Shown: piece after piece, positions 1 through 12,436 of the stretch
Layout: each line of letters begins with the position of its first letter
Numbering within the stretch: the stretch's first letter is position 1
The notes under the pieces: generated by a model
Told to the model about the DNA's origin: nothing
Seen by the model: only the letters and a program-made list of their open reading frames with translations
Database searches by the model: none
Assembly: GCA_023053685.1 (NCBI GenBank)
Contig: JALIGW010000005.1
Span: 34,672,980 to 34,736,979 of the forward strand
Reading direction: 5' to 3'
DNA length: 64,000 nt
From: Diadophis punctatus similis
Lineage: Eukaryota; Chordata; Lepidosauria; Squamata; Dipsadidae
Program-made: the position numbers and the translations under genes

Positions 1-2400
1 ATTGTTTTTTTGAAACAGTTTCAGTTCAGGAATAGGGAAAATGTATGGATGCTGGAAATACTTGAGACATGACAATAGATGCTAGATTTATATAAGAGTG
101 CTGATGGCAGATAATTAATGTAATTATTGAAATCTAACTTTCATGACTGTTAGGTTAGATTAAGTATCACATTGCTAGGTAAACAAGACTGTGCACTTGT
201 GCACTTTAGGAAGATCTGCATTGAAGTGTAATACAGTACACAACGGTGATAAGAAGCAATGTGAAACACATGTTTTAAACCCTATGGCCAGTTTAGCTTT
301 CAGTTTCTAAACTGAAATTATTACTAATATTATTAGTTGCAAATCTTAAGATCTTTAACTTTCCAACTATAAAATACTGCTTTGGGAAACTACCTATCAA
401 TAAAGATTCTGAGGATATTAAATTCTCTAGCTGCCGCCAAATAAAAATGTACAGATGTATAAAATAGGCTTACAGCCTTGCTGCAGGATAAATCCTGTTA
501 TTCATTTCTCTCACTAGAAAGCTTCCAAAAATATTTGAGAACTTTTTCCCCATCTGTATTGATTTTGGAGGATGGTATTTGGAAGCGAGCTGCAATAGTA
601 AGAGGGATGGGATTAGAACATACTTTTTAAAAGGGTCATAAAGGTGTGACATTTAAGAGTACTGATAAGGAATTGTTTATTTCCTGATATGGGTAGGATA
701 ACAAAAGGGTAACATCCTTTGCAATGCCGGACATTATTATCTTCTGATATCACATCCTGCTTTTTAGGGAAAAAAATACAGTCCAAATGAGATAGGAAAA
801 GTACAATTTCATTTCCCCAGCTTCAACTGGTACATGCACATCAAGGTATACACGAACATACAATATAAACACACAATTTAAAAATGAGCCTGCAGATATA
901 GCTCAGATTAAGTGGCTCTAAAAGAATACTTGTATTCTAAATAATGAAATGTGATTGATGAATTAATTATTTAATTTTATATTAGTTGCAGAAGCTTTTA
1001 GGCTTATCATAGTTTCTAAAAGCACAAAATTTAGTATAAAATAATTCCAGGTTTACAAAATCTCATTCTACTCTCAGGCATTTAAAGTATTCTCCATGCT
1101 TTATTCAAATATTGCATGTGTAGATTCTTAGAAGGAACATTAATCACAGAGCAAGTTCTCATTTATATCCATGCTAATCATTCATGTTAACTTTGCTCAT
1201 TCTGAATCACATTACAATGAATATACTGTAGCAAATATAATCTTTGAATCCAATATATTTATTAATGCAGTTAAAAGTGGATCCTGTTTATTTTCAAACT
1301 CTGATTTCTACCAACTTACTGTATGTTTCATTTCACTGTAGGCTAGTGGAAGCATAGCAGGTGATTATATATATTATAATATATGATTATTATATATATA
1401 TAAATCAGCCTTGAAAATTGGGACTTATGATTTAACTAGGGATTAATCTGTCATATTACTTCTGTTAGGTATTGAGATGTTTGGAACTGGTATTTCCAAC
1501 TGATTTCTCCCAAGAGCACAGGGCCTATTTTTATTATATCATTTTGTTCTGACTTTGGAAAGCAATGAAAGTTTTAACAAGACTTTCTTCTGTAATGTCG
1601 GCTCATTTGATCAGATCGCTGTGACCTGCCCTTTCTCCTTTTTTTTTTTTTTTGCTGCTCTATAAAGTTAAATCCAGCGTTTTCTATTCTGTAAAACACT
1701 GGCCAGTCTGTTGAATTGGTGCTATCATCCATAAAAGATTAAAACAGTTAACAGTAAAAAGAAGAAGAAAAACAAGCTGTGTAAAACATTTTTTAATTAC
1801 TTGGAAGGTATTTTTCAATGACTAAAAATAAAAAATTATCTTTCAACGTAAAAATATGAGATCGACATTTTACTGAATGTTGGTCTGTTTCTCAATGTGA
1901 TGATTTTTAAGTGGGTAGGAATGCTGCTCTGTTCTCTAAATATACTGTACATCAGTTGTTTCAGCTGTAAAACAAATTCATTTCTTTTTTCTTTTTTCTT
2001 TTGAACACTCTTGCCTCAGAGATCAAACCAATTGAGTCATTGTTATTTAATCCTGCTATACAGCCCTTCTTTTCTTTCTTTTAGTTTCCGTTCTTTTGTT
2101 CTTTTTCTTTTATATACACATTGTGCCAGATGATTTTCATATCAATAATAGCTCAGTTCCTATGTACTATTTGAACAATGAAATAACATAAATTTGCCTT
2201 CAAAGATAGTTGTGTACTGTCTATTTTTCTTGATATTAAATTTGTTGTAGTGGAACATGCTACCGATTTTTGGTTTTAAAAAATCCTATCTCTTTGCCAG
2301 TCATAGTTTGAGCTAGCATTAGATACTTTTCTAACCTTTATTAATTAGGTGCTTATTAATTTGGTTTTGCAACTCATTTATTCCATCCATATTTGAAGAT
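1..2400. other. AT-rich intergenic DNA, nothing recognised
   Basis: No coding segment, RNA gene or repeat family is recognised. Short features only: an AT-alternating tract near 1,365-1,402 and pyrimidine runs near 1,635 and 1,985-2,110. Confidence 0.5.
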
Positions 2401-2405
2401 ATAGA

Positions 2406-2480
2406 AAAACCTTGCCAAGAAAACAGGAGGGACTTGTCCAGGCATTCTCTGAGAATCAGACACGATTGAATAGAAAAAGA
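2406..2480 (+). mobile_element. 3' part of a tRNA-derived SINE
   Basis: Reads AAAACCTTGCCAAGAAAACA followed by GGAGGGACTTGTCCAGGCA and ending CACGATTGAATAGAAAAAGA. The order matches the 3' half of the SINE whose head is seen at 22,990. Family identity is by recognition only. Confidence 0.5.
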
Positions 2481-2567
2481 AGAAACCTCTATAACTACTG
2501 AATGAGAAAGTCTGCCCTTAGCAGCTATTTTGCAAAAATACCAACAACATATAGGTTAATATATGTT

Positions 2568-3872
2568 TATTAATAATTAATAAATATTAAATTATTATTA
2601 TTATACACAAAAAACAGTAATACACAGCAAACGAGATTTATATGCTGGATTTCGTATCACTATATCACAAGTCAAACACTTCCCAAGCGTCTAGGACTGT
2701 GTGATGTATTTTCGTATGATGCGCGCAGATCCAAGTAGGGTGGCCTTTTGCAACTGACAGATCGTGATTTTGTCAATGTTTATTGTTTTCAAGTGCCGGC
2801 TAAGATCTTTTGGCACAGCACCCAGTGTGCCGATTACCACTGGGACCACCTGTATTGGTTTATGCCAGAGTCGTTGTAATTCGATTTTAAGATCCTGATA
2901 TCGGTTAAGTTTTTCTTGTTGTTTTTCATCAATTTGGCCATCACCTGGTATGGCGACATCAATGATCCACACTTTTTTCTTTTCCACAATTCTGAGGTCC
3001 GGTGTATTATGTTCCAAAATCTTGTCAGTCTGAATTCGAAAGTCCCAAAGTATTTTGGCATGTTTGTTTTCAACTACTTTCTCAGGTTTATGATCCCACC
3101 AGTTCTTTACCACTGGTAGGTGGTAGTTGTGGCACAGGTTCCAATGAAGCATCTGGGCCATGTAGTTGTGCCTCTGTTTGTAGTCCGTCTGGGGGATTTT
3201 TTTGCAGCTGCTGAGGATGTGATCAATTGTTTCATCAGCTTCCTTGCAAAGTCTGCATTTTGGGTCATCAGCTGATTTTTCGATCTTGGCCTTGATTGCA
3301 TTTGTTCTGATTGCTTGCTCCTGGGTTGCAAGAATCAAGCCTTCTGTCTCCTTCTTCAGTGTTCCATTAGTGAGCCATAACCAGGTCTTCTCCTTATCAA
3401 CTTTTCCTTCAATCTTGTCGAGGAACTGCCCATGCAAAGCTTTATTGCGCCAAGTGTCGGCTCTAGTTTGCATTACAGTTTTCCCATACTGATTCTTTGT
3501 CTGCTGCGCTTTCAGAAGCTTCCGGTTGTTTACTTCAATCAATGCAGGTTCTTCACTTTCTTTGACGTATTCTGCCAATGCATGTTTTTCTTCTTCTACT
3601 GCCACCAGTTTTTCTGGGCAGATATAGTCTGTCGACATCACTACGAGGTTGAAGTGAATAGTGAATGGTCATGAGTTTTCTTGTTTTTCTGTCCAAATTG
3701 TCCAGTTCAGCCTGTGTCCAGTTTATTATGCCAGCAGTATATCTTATAACAGGTATAGCCCAGGTGTTTATGGCCTTGATGGTATTGCCTCCATTGAGCT
3801 TGCTTTTGAGAATTTTTCTGACTCTTTGTATGTATTCTTTGCTGACCACATTTTTCACATGCCCATGTTTGA
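2568..3872 (-). mobile_element. R4/Dong-clade LINE, 3' part of ORF (endonuclease end), frameshifted
   Basis: On the minus strand two overlapping frames (about 3,858-3,613, then 3,620-2,691) together cover the C-terminal part of a non-LTR retrotransposon protein. Visible features are an RT C-terminal segment (INTWAIPVIRYTAGIINWTQ), a CCHC knuckle CRLCKEADETIDHILSSC (C-x2-C-x8-H-x4-C), and a restriction-like endonuclease core with PDLRIVEKKKVWIIDVAIPG (PD...D pattern). A knuckle followed by a restriction-like nuclease is diagnostic of the R2/R4 group rather than CR1 or L1. One frameshift lies near 3,615. The 3' tail runs into TTA-rich DNA at 2,568-2,612. The 5' end is truncated next to a compound TTG/TTA microsatellite. 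Confidence 0.82.
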
Positions 3873-3882
3873 TATTGTACAG

Positions 3883-3920
<38 letters not shown>

Positions 3921-3924
3921 ATTA

Positions 3925-3991
<67 letters not shown>

Positions 3992-4030
3992 GTTGTTGTT
4001 GTTGTTGTTGTTGTTGTTATTGTTATTATA
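3883..4030. repeat. compound (TTG)n(TTA)n(TTG)n microsatellite
   Basis: About eleven TTG units, then about twenty-five TTA units, then about nine TTG units. The tract abuts the 5' truncation of the R4 LINE fragment. Frames through it give artefactual poly-Leu, poly-Ile or poly-Cys ORFs that are not genes. Confidence 0.95.
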
Positions 4031-4039
4031 TAAAATATA

Positions 4040-6080
4040 ATAATTAATAATTAATAATTAATGAATATTAATTTATTAATAATTAACATATGGGTAACAT
4101 TTCAAATGCTCATTGCCTGTCCCCCCCAAAAAAAACACCTTTCCCATATTTCAGTTTTTGAAGCAGAAAAAAAGCAACCTCTTTATTCAGTTCAATTTTC
4201 ATTATCTTAAATGAAATAACATGTTTGCCTCATATAATGCGATATCCCAATAATGAATGTTTTACCAATTCTAGATTCTTATGTTTGGTGTGAAATTCCA
4301 TTAAACGCTTTATTGCAGAAGTAGTTTATTAAAATAGATACTTTATTTCATTGAAAAGTTATTCAATGAAAGAACAATTGATAATGATGCTGGACTAAGA
4401 ACTATACAAAACTCCCACAAACTGCACCACAGAAACCACGTTATTGTATCTCGATGTATAACTTTAAATCTCTTTGGACAAAAGGAGACAAATAGCTTTT
4501 TTTCAAGAGCTTTGATGTACTAGAAGCATTCCAATGAACAATGCAGACGCACTGAGGAAACAGTATAACTTTAAGATGTACCAAGAGCTATCTGTTAAAT
4601 ATATTGGCTTGTTACAAGCCTTTCATAAGTTAGAAGCTCTGATGCAATCAAATGCCTATTCACTCAGCTATGTTCCACATTTTCCAGAAATGTGGAAAGC
4701 TCATATTTTTTTAAGGAATAAAGATCATGAGCAAAATGTCTAAAAGATGGAAATAATGAGGAGCTACCAAGTGAAACACTGTGGGAGGAGAAGGTTAGGC
4801 TAAATTTATTTCAAGTGACAATCTTAATGCAATGTTGATATACAAGGCGGAACTGCACATCATTCACATATGCATGTGACAAAAACCAGATGGTTGCTTT
4901 TCCCAGTGGGGGAAAAAACAGCTTTGGAAGAGGATTTAGAGAAGAGAAGGCAACAGGAGGAGGAATTTTTCCTTTTCTCTGACTCATTCCATAAGATTTC
5001 TACCCACCCATTGTTTTTCTCTAGAAAAAGAGTTTTGGTCAGTTTGGCTGCAGAGATTATTCAATGTTTGCTTTTCAGAACTTTTTTTGCAGTGTCATTT
5101 TTATGATTTAGAAATAATCCATTTTAATGTACCGGTATTCTGATACATTTTCTTTTCATTGTTGGTTGCCTTGAACAATTTGCCATTGACTAAGTATGAA
5201 TATTTACAGACTTCGGGTTTTAGTGAGATTTACTCCCTAGTCAACAGCTACAGCATTGTAACTCTTTCCTTATTTTCAATCTGCGTCTCTTTGGTTGGGA
5301 AATTACTTTTCCTTCCAGTTCTTATGTTTTGCTGAAAGAAAGCCATATTATTCAAAGCACACAATGCACGTCCATCATTCACAGTTGCTTGTGATTAAGT
5401 ATTATTTCCTTATTCATGCTTAAGGGCTGTATCGTTCTATTTTTATCTTGCCTGTATCCTCACTATGGCCTGTAAGCCTATGCCACACCTTTAATCTTTT
5501 AAGCTTCTCAGCAAATAATGAAAGTCTCTCTGAAACACCTTTAAATATTTGCAGGGGTAGGATGCTACCGTTCAAACTAATATGAGTTTCTAACATGAAC
5601 ATACATTTACTCCTATTCAGAAATTATTGTAAATGCTGCAGTGCGTTCATTGCCATAATGCTATTGTAATAATTAACAAATGGACACATTCTGCTACATT
5701 TAATAAGAAATATCAAAGACAAAACTCAAGTTGTTTCTGTTTATAGAAGTTTAGAGGAATTTAATTTAAATAAATTTAATTAATTTATCCTGTGGACTGA
5801 ATTATTTCCATAACCCTATTTTTTCCGAGAGTAGGAAAGTGGCATGGGGAAAAAAGCCCTGGAAATAATAATAGGTAATTCTTAAGATTCAAAGATGTAC
5901 TTTTGTATAGTTCAGCTGTAAACACAGAGTTGTTCTGCAGTTTCAGTCTGGAAGCACAGAGGCTAGCACAATGGAAGCACTGGAAATTCATTGTTATAGT
6001 AGCTCTGGGTGTTATTCTGTGATGCCCCTCATGGCTTTCCATCAGTTTTTGGTGGTACCTGTGGAACTCAGGGAGTTAAA
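4040..6080. other. intergenic DNA, nothing recognised
   Basis: No repeat family or gene recognised; AT-rich with short chance ORFs such as 4,534-4,743 that lack supporting features. Confidence 0.45.
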
Positions 6081-6113
6081 CTAAAGCCCACACATCTTAA
6101 AAGTTGTTGAGTT

Positions 6114-7130
6114 TAGAGGACTTCCGGTGGTGACATTGGGCAGTGCAGAAGGAGAAGGATGACCTCTGTCCTTTGAATCTTCTTTACTTCGCGTTTGGAG
6201 ACCTTTCGAGGCACAGAGAGTTTGGAGGACTTGGTGAAGCAGAGGGCATCCTGAGCGACAGCCTGGTGGAGAGCAGCTGCCCGCTGAGATGAAGGGCACC
6301 CTCTTTAATCCAGCGTGAAAGTGTCCAGTTATGTTATTCTAACATGGTGAACCCAAAGCCATAACTAGCCACAAGAGACTTGGAAGCAGAATTATTCAAG
6401 CAGTCTATGCCTGATTTAAGAGTGTGGAATCCCATATTCGTCACGGAGAGAATCGGAGTGAGTGGTCTAAACCTTTATGGCAAAGGAAGCTCAGGACGGA
6501 ACTTAGCGGCAACTGTGAGAAAAAAGCTGGAAATTGTTAAAGAAATTGCCGAGAACGAGACTAAATATAAGGAAGGACTTGAACAGAATGAGAGACTGAC
6601 TGTGCGAGAAGAGAGAGACAGTGAATAACGCTTCCAAAGGGAAAACGAAGTAGAACGTATGCTGGTTAATTAGCAATCTGGCTGGAAACGAGTGGGTGGT
6701 GATTCAACTCAAAAAAAGATCATGGAGTTTAGAGTTTAGAGTTTATATGGGAGAAGATTGCCAGAAAAGAACAAAAGGAGAGAATTTTGTGTAGATACGG
6801 ACTTAAATTCAGGACTAACGGAAGGTGAAAACCCAGAACGAATATTTCAGTGAACGTTATAATACTAGAAGGAGAGGATGGAAATGAAGGGAGTTGAAAA
6901 GCAGCAGCGGTGGATGACTAAGCAAAAAACCTGTCAGAGACGGTGCTGAGAGTGAGACTGCAATATTATGAATTTGGAAGAACTTTGAAACTTGAAACTT
7001 ATATTGCTGTAGAAGTGGTACAAAGTTAACCTTTGAATAAGTAACTGTTAAAATTGTTAGACTACAAATTAGATTGTTGTGACATATTAATGTGGAATTA
7101 TTCTCTTTTTGTCACGGTGTGATTATTGCC
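6114..7130 (+). mobile_element. possible L1-like 5' UTR / ORF1 remnant
   Basis: Begins ACTTCCGGTGGTGACATTGG, resembling the GC-richer 5' ends of squamate L1 elements (compare the end at 57,805 in this window). It continues into A-rich sense-strand DNA with a charged, coiled-coil-like ORF at 6,380-6,628 (KKLEIVKEIAENETKYKEG). No zinc finger or reverse transcriptase motif is visible. It may belong with the L1 3' end at 8.3-9.2 kb as an internally rearranged copy; no target-site duplication was found to prove this. Confidence 0.35.
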
Positions 7131-7499
7131 TGTTATATGTATATGCAGGGAGATGCATCCCTATTCAATATAATGGTTTATTCCTGAGCACGTGATTGAT
7201 ATGTTCTTGTACGCATGTGTGCATTCCTTTCTCCGCTCTACCCTTTTTGCTCTGTCTTCCATTGAGAGAAGACGCACATTTTTATTTCAGAGATGTAAAC
7301 AAATGAGGATTTATTGTTTTGTACCGAACTAAATATTTTTACTTAGACTTTTAAACTGCGGTTTCTTTTCTAATGTCTGATGTCCGGGAAAAGATCCAAC
7401 ATCTCCTCTGTGAGATTAATTATCACCTCTGTCACTTTTCTTCCCTTTTTCTTCTTATACTATTCCTTTCTTTCTTCCTACTCACTCATTTTGTTAGAC

Positions 7500-8280
7500 T
7501 ATAGTACTTATAATATTAATTTTTCATCCAAACTTTTTACTTGTTTAAAAATTTATTTATAGACATATTAATATAGTTGATTTTGCATAAAATATATTGA
7601 ATGAATTAATATTTATTTATAATATAATATAGACAAATATTTTTAGAGACAGTATATTATAACTGATATTTATCATTATATATTATGTACTATTAAGTTA
7701 TAATTATTATACAGATAATATAGTTGAATATTGTATAGATTATATTGATTAAGGTTTATTTATAAAATAGTTAATATTTGTTAGAAAATAAGTATATTAG
7801 TATTGATATATTTTTTATAGATTAATAATAGAGGATTTATAAATTAAAAACTGTAGATCAAATAATAGACGTGCTGATAGAAAAAATACATGAAGCTAGT
7901 TAGCAATATTTATAAGATCTATAAAATCTAAGGTATATTCAAACTATATATTTATTAGTGAAGTGATATATAGTCACAAATAAGTCTATAGGCACAGAGA
8001 AAGCAATTTTAGAAGGGGGGAAAATACTAGTAACATAACAAATACTGGATGGTGATTTGGGGAAGGATATATAAAATCTTAGGGGAACAAAATAAAATAA
8101 TAAAGGAAATGACCTTTATTATTTATTATTATTATTTATTTATATTTATTATTATTATTATATTTATATTAATATTTATTATTATTACCACAACAACATT
8201 GAGAGTAGGGGGGAAAAAAAAGCATCATCCAATCCTATAGTAGCAACAGCCTCTCCTGCCAGCCAGTGAGAAATTGCAAT
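7500..8280. other. AT-rich tract with TTA/TTTA simple repeats
   Basis: Very AT-rich sequence with short runs of ATT and TTTA (especially 8,118-8,185). No coding evidence. Confidence 0.6.
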
Positions 8281-8284
8281 TGAG

Positions 8285-9166
8285 ACAGAGACACACAATT
8301 AGATAAACTTTTGACGGGCCCTGAAGAAAAAACGATTACCAAAATATATAACTATCTATTACAATTCGACAGGGCTGAAGATGTAGTAAAAGGGACAATG
8401 ATAGCATGGGCGAAAAATGTAGGACATAACATACATTTGGCTGACTGGGAACAAATTTGGAATAGAAATTCTAAAATAACAAAATCGGTATCCTATAAAG
8501 AAAAGCACTACAAAATGTTTTATCGCTGGCATCTGGCCCCCTCAAGACTAGCAAAGATATACCCCAATTTAAATTTGATTTGTTGGAAATGTAAAAAAGA
8601 GCAAGGCACCTTTTTTCACACGTGGTGGTTGTACCTTGAAGCGAAGAAATACTGGAAAAGGATACATAGTTGGCTACAAGAAGTAGTAAGGTTAACAGTA
8701 GAATTCACCCTAGAACTCTTTTTATTAGGAATATTCAAAAGACAATATGACAAAAATATTAATTATTTGATTTTACATATTACAACTGCTGCTAGGATTG
8801 CATATGCGCAATGTTGGAAAACCCAAATACACCCACTGAGAGTTTGATAATTAAAAAAATATTTGACTGCATGGAAATGGACAAATTAACAATAGAACTT
8901 AAAGGACAAAAAGATTCAGAGTATTATGTAATATGGGAAAAGTGGTATGATTGGATTGATGAAAGAAAGATGAAGAGAAAATGTGGGAAGAGGATGTAGA
9001 ATTAGAAAATATTGTAAGATAATGTACAAACTGTATAAATATAAAAACAATGTATAAAAAAGGCTGTAGATCTGCTTAAAAAACTACTGTGATACTTATA
9101 CCTACTGTGCTTTTGTTTGTTTATACAATACCTGTTATCTTGTATACATTTTGACAAATAAAATAA

Positions 9167-9197
<31 letters not shown>

Positions 9198-9199
9198 AT
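8285..9199 (+). mobile_element. L1 LINE, 3' end of ORF2, 3' UTR and tail
   Basis: The frame from about 8,285 to 8,847 encodes an L1 ORF2 C-terminus: WAKNVGHNIHLADWEQIWNR, then MFYRWHLAPSRLAKIYPNL and a CWKCKKEQGTFFHTWW cysteine/histidine cluster. A one-step frame change near 8,840 continues the homologous tail (YYVIWEKWYDWIDERK) to 8,999. The element ends in AATAAA-type repeats (9,160-9,199), which serve as its tail. It is 5'-truncated and cannot encode a working enzyme. Confidence 0.85.
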
Positions 9200-10145
9200 T
9201 TTTTTGCATCTCTGAGTAAGTTAGGAGAAGCAGAGCAGATCCTGAAGGTGAAGTCAAGAGAGGAATCGGCCTGGAGTCATTAAGTTCTCACAAACTCTTC
9301 TTGAATTCCATTAACTCTTATCTAGTACCAATTTAATGCTGACCATTAACTGGCTAAATTCCTGTGTATAGGCATGAGCTATAAATCAGCTTAACTGGAA
9401 CTTATTGCGTGGCCTGATTCTTTGTGTCTGACAATAAGCCACAGTTGTCTGGACTATTGCCCCACCATAAAACATTGTTTACAAGTCATAAAGATTAGTT
9501 CATGCATCCCAATAAGCCCAAACCAAACTACAATATAGCAGTTTACACTGTGTAAACTGAACTACTGAGATGAGATGAGATTTGTCTTTCTATTATGTGT
9601 TTCCTATTATATTTAGAGGCATGCATCTTTCCTTTGCAAGACCAGAATACTAAACCTCATTTCAGAAATGCTTAATAACTGCACAATTCCAATGGTATTT
9701 TTAATTTATGATCAGCAGGCCTTACATCTCTCATTAGATATTTCTGTTTCATACACAGTTTGTATAGTTGCAAAGCAGGTTGTGATTTGAGAAACACAAA
9801 ACAGGTCTGATGTGTTGTGCTCTTTGGATCTAGATCTGTATCTGTTTGGTAAGATGAGAACCAATGTGAGAGGAAGATGCAGAAAGATAAGTTTTGAATC
9901 ATTCATATATGTACATATTTCAAGTCTCTGCAATTCAATTGGAAAGTGGGGAAGAAAACAGCTGTTGTAATTTTGACTGAATCCCAAAGCAAAAAGATGT
10001 GATGAGGTAAGAATCTTCTCTAATGGAAATATATATTTCTCCCATGGGATGCTGAACTAAGCAAGTTTCTAGCAAAGCTGGAAGCATTCCAGTACAAAGA
10101 AAAAGCCCCCACCATACCAAAAACAGTAGATAGCACCATGCTTGG
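9200..10145. other. intergenic DNA, nothing recognised
   Basis: No repeat or coding feature recognised in this stretch. Confidence 0.4.
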
Positions 10146-10164
10146 CTAGGCATGCTTTGCAATC

Positions 10165-10830
10165 ATGCCAATTATAATGAAGATATTGAGTCTGTCATCT
10201 GCCCCTCTATAACTGTCTGGTTTGGTTCTGCAATCCAACAAGACAGACACAGACTTCAGAGGATAATCAGAACTGCAGAAAAAACAATTGCTGCCAACCT
10301 GCCTTCCATTGAGGACTGTATACTGCACGAGTCAAAAAGAGGGCTGTGAAAATATTTACAAACCCCTTGCAACCTGGACATAAATTGTTTCAACTCCTAC
10401 CCTCAAAACGATGACGCTATAGACCACTGCACACCAGAAGAACTAGACAAAGAACAGTTTTTCCCCGAATGCCATCACTCTGCTAAACAAATAATTCCCT
10501 CAACACTGTCAAACTATTCACTAAGTCTGCATTACTATTACTATTAATCTTCTCATCGTTCCTATCACCCATCTCCTCCCACTTATGACTGTAACTTGTT
10601 GCTTGTATCCTTACGATTTATATTGTTTCCTAATATGATTTGATTGCTTATTTGTACCCTATGACTATCATTAAATGTTGTACCTTATGATTCTTGACGA
10701 ATGTATCTTTTCTTTTTATGTACACTGAGAGCATATGCACCAAAGACAAATTCCTTGTGTGTCCAATCACACTTGGCCAATAAAGAATTCTAATCTAATC
10801 TAATCTAATTTAATCTAATCTAAACCATGT
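10165..10830 (+). mobile_element. 3' end of a CR1/L2-like LINE, same family as the element at 45.6-48.9 kb
   Basis: Nearly collinear with 48,250-48,870, including the end of the reverse transcriptase ORF (ITVWFGSAIQQDRHRLQRII), the 3' UTR with CACACTTGGCCAATAAAGAA, and a terminal (TCTAA)n microsatellite at 10,788-10,825. The ORF is broken after ESKRGL. This copy lacks the extra T that frameshifts the larger element, which helps identify that mutation. Confidence 0.85.
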
Positions 10831-11040
10831 TTATAATGTTATCTAGGTCACAGTAATCCAAGAAACCACTATATAGCAACAAAGAGAGAACAATCAATTC
10901 TTTGATGGCATCTAGCAGTTCTTTGCAATTCACACATCACAACCGTACACTAAATGTAAAATACTTTTAGTGTGTTAGCAAAACAGGCAGAAAGCCTTTG
11001 AGAAATTATCTAACATATTTACATAGTGAGCTTCTTGATT

Positions 11041-11515
11041 ATTTATTTATTTGTAAAATTTGTCGACTATCTTGCTGTAGGGTTACTTTGGGTGGCTTAC
11101 AACAATAATAAGAAAAAATGAAGTGTAAACAAAAAATTTAAATGAATAAAAATTGAGAATACATCAATACAATAACAAAAAGATGGACAGGTGGAAAGCA
11201 CAAAGCAAGGGGAAGGGAGTGGAGTTTGCCATGAATTCAGCAGCCACCTCTAGCATGGAACATCCCCATTTGGTCCCCAGGCGAACCCGCAGAGCCAGGG
11301 CTTCAGGTTCTTGAAGAAGGATAGGAGGGTGGAGACAGTTCTTAACCCAAGGGCGGGTGCTGCAACCGAGAAGCCTTTTCTTCTGGAACCTGATAGTTGG
11401 AGTTCTTTGACTGATGACAGCCATAGAAGGCCCTCTCTGCCAGAACAAGGATGGGCTTGTCCTAGTGGGATGAGACAGTTCATCAAATAGCCATTAAGGA
11501 TTTTGAAAGCCATAG
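11041..11515 (-). mobile_element. minus-strand LINE 3' end (CR1/L2-like)
   Basis: Starts with TTTATTTATTTG and a CCCTGAGTC-type 3' motif (seen here as TACTTTGGGTGGCTTACAAC), then diverged sequence similar in order to the 32.4-32.9 kb fragment. No intact ORF. Confidence 0.5.
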
Positions 11516-11517
11516 CA

Positions 11518-11705
11518 ATAGCACTTAGATTTATATACCGCTTTATAAGTGATTTAAGAGTCAGCATATTGCTCCCAAAATTCTGCGTCCTCATTTTACC
11601 GACCTCGGAAGGATGGAAGGATGAGTCAACCTTGAGCCGGTGAGACTCGAACTGCCAAACTGCTGACAGCCAGTAGTCAGCAGAATTAGCTGCAGTACTG
11701 CATTC
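11518..11705 (-). mobile_element. Sauria/Squam-type SINE (minus strand)
   Basis: Reads AGCAATAGCACTTAGATTTA, TATACCGC, then CCGACCTCGGAAGGATGG and GAGCCGGTGAGACTCGAAC. This is the reverse complement of the tRNA-related body and Bov-B-like 3' tail of the copy at 31,382-31,626. The B-box-like GTTCGAGTC is recognisable. Confidence 0.75.
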
Positions 11706-11930
11706 TAATTACTGGAGGCAGACTGGAAGCTAGTGAAGTTTGCAGAGCAGAAATGCAATATGGACCATCCTTAGTGCCCCAAAGACTGTTCTCGCTGCCA
11801 CACTTTGCACTAGCTGAAGCTTCCGAATGGATTTCAAGGGTAGCCCCACGTAGAGTGCATTGCAGTAGTCCAGATGAGAGATGACTAGAGCTTGAATAAC
11901 TGAGCACTTGATGGCCTTTGTAGGAAAAAG
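11706..11930 (-). mobile_element. diverged LINE-like repeat fragment
   Basis: Contains GTAGAGTGCATTGCAGTAGT followed by CCAGATGAGAG, a motif seen in variant form at 37,500-37,600. Probably minus-strand LINE sequence; family unresolved. Confidence 0.4.
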
Positions 11931-11934
11931 ACCA

Positions 11935-11985
11935 GTTCAATCTAGTGGTTAAAGCACCAGGTTAGAAACCAGGAAACTGTGATTA
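11935..11985 (+). mobile_element. tRNA-like head of a SINE
   Basis: CTAGTGGTTAAAGCACCAGG followed by TTAGAAACCAGGA matches the head of the SINE at 22,990. Truncated. Confidence 0.45.
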
Positions 11986-12055
11986 TATTATTGTTCAAGT
12001 AGAGTTGAATTAATCATATTTGGAATGACTGATTAAATATGAATGCTTTGCCTCT

Positions 12056-12081
12056 CATGTGTGTGTGTGTGTGTGTGTGTG

Positions 12082-12118
<37 letters not shown>

Positions 12119-12131
12119 TGTGTGTGTGTAT

Positions 12132-12190
<59 letters not shown>
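12056..12190. repeat. (GT)n followed by (GATA)n microsatellite
   Basis: GT repeats with one break run to about 12,131, followed by roughly fourteen GATA units to 12,190. GATA tracts resemble the Bkm repeats known from snakes. Confidence 0.97.
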
Positions 12191-12436
12191 CAAATTCAAC
12201 TTACAGAATCAAAGAATATTATATGAGAGGCACAGCTTCAGAAATATTAGAGCAATCTGATGTTTCCCAGATTTCTTAAGACTACAGAAGAAATACTATG
12301 CTAGCTGTGGGTAACTTGTTGGGAAAATAAGTTTGTGTGGATGATGGGAGTTCTGATCCAATACATTTGGAAGACATCCCGTTGAGTATCCTCCAGGGGT
12401 ACTCCACCTTGCCAATTTAGTATAACAGATAGACAT

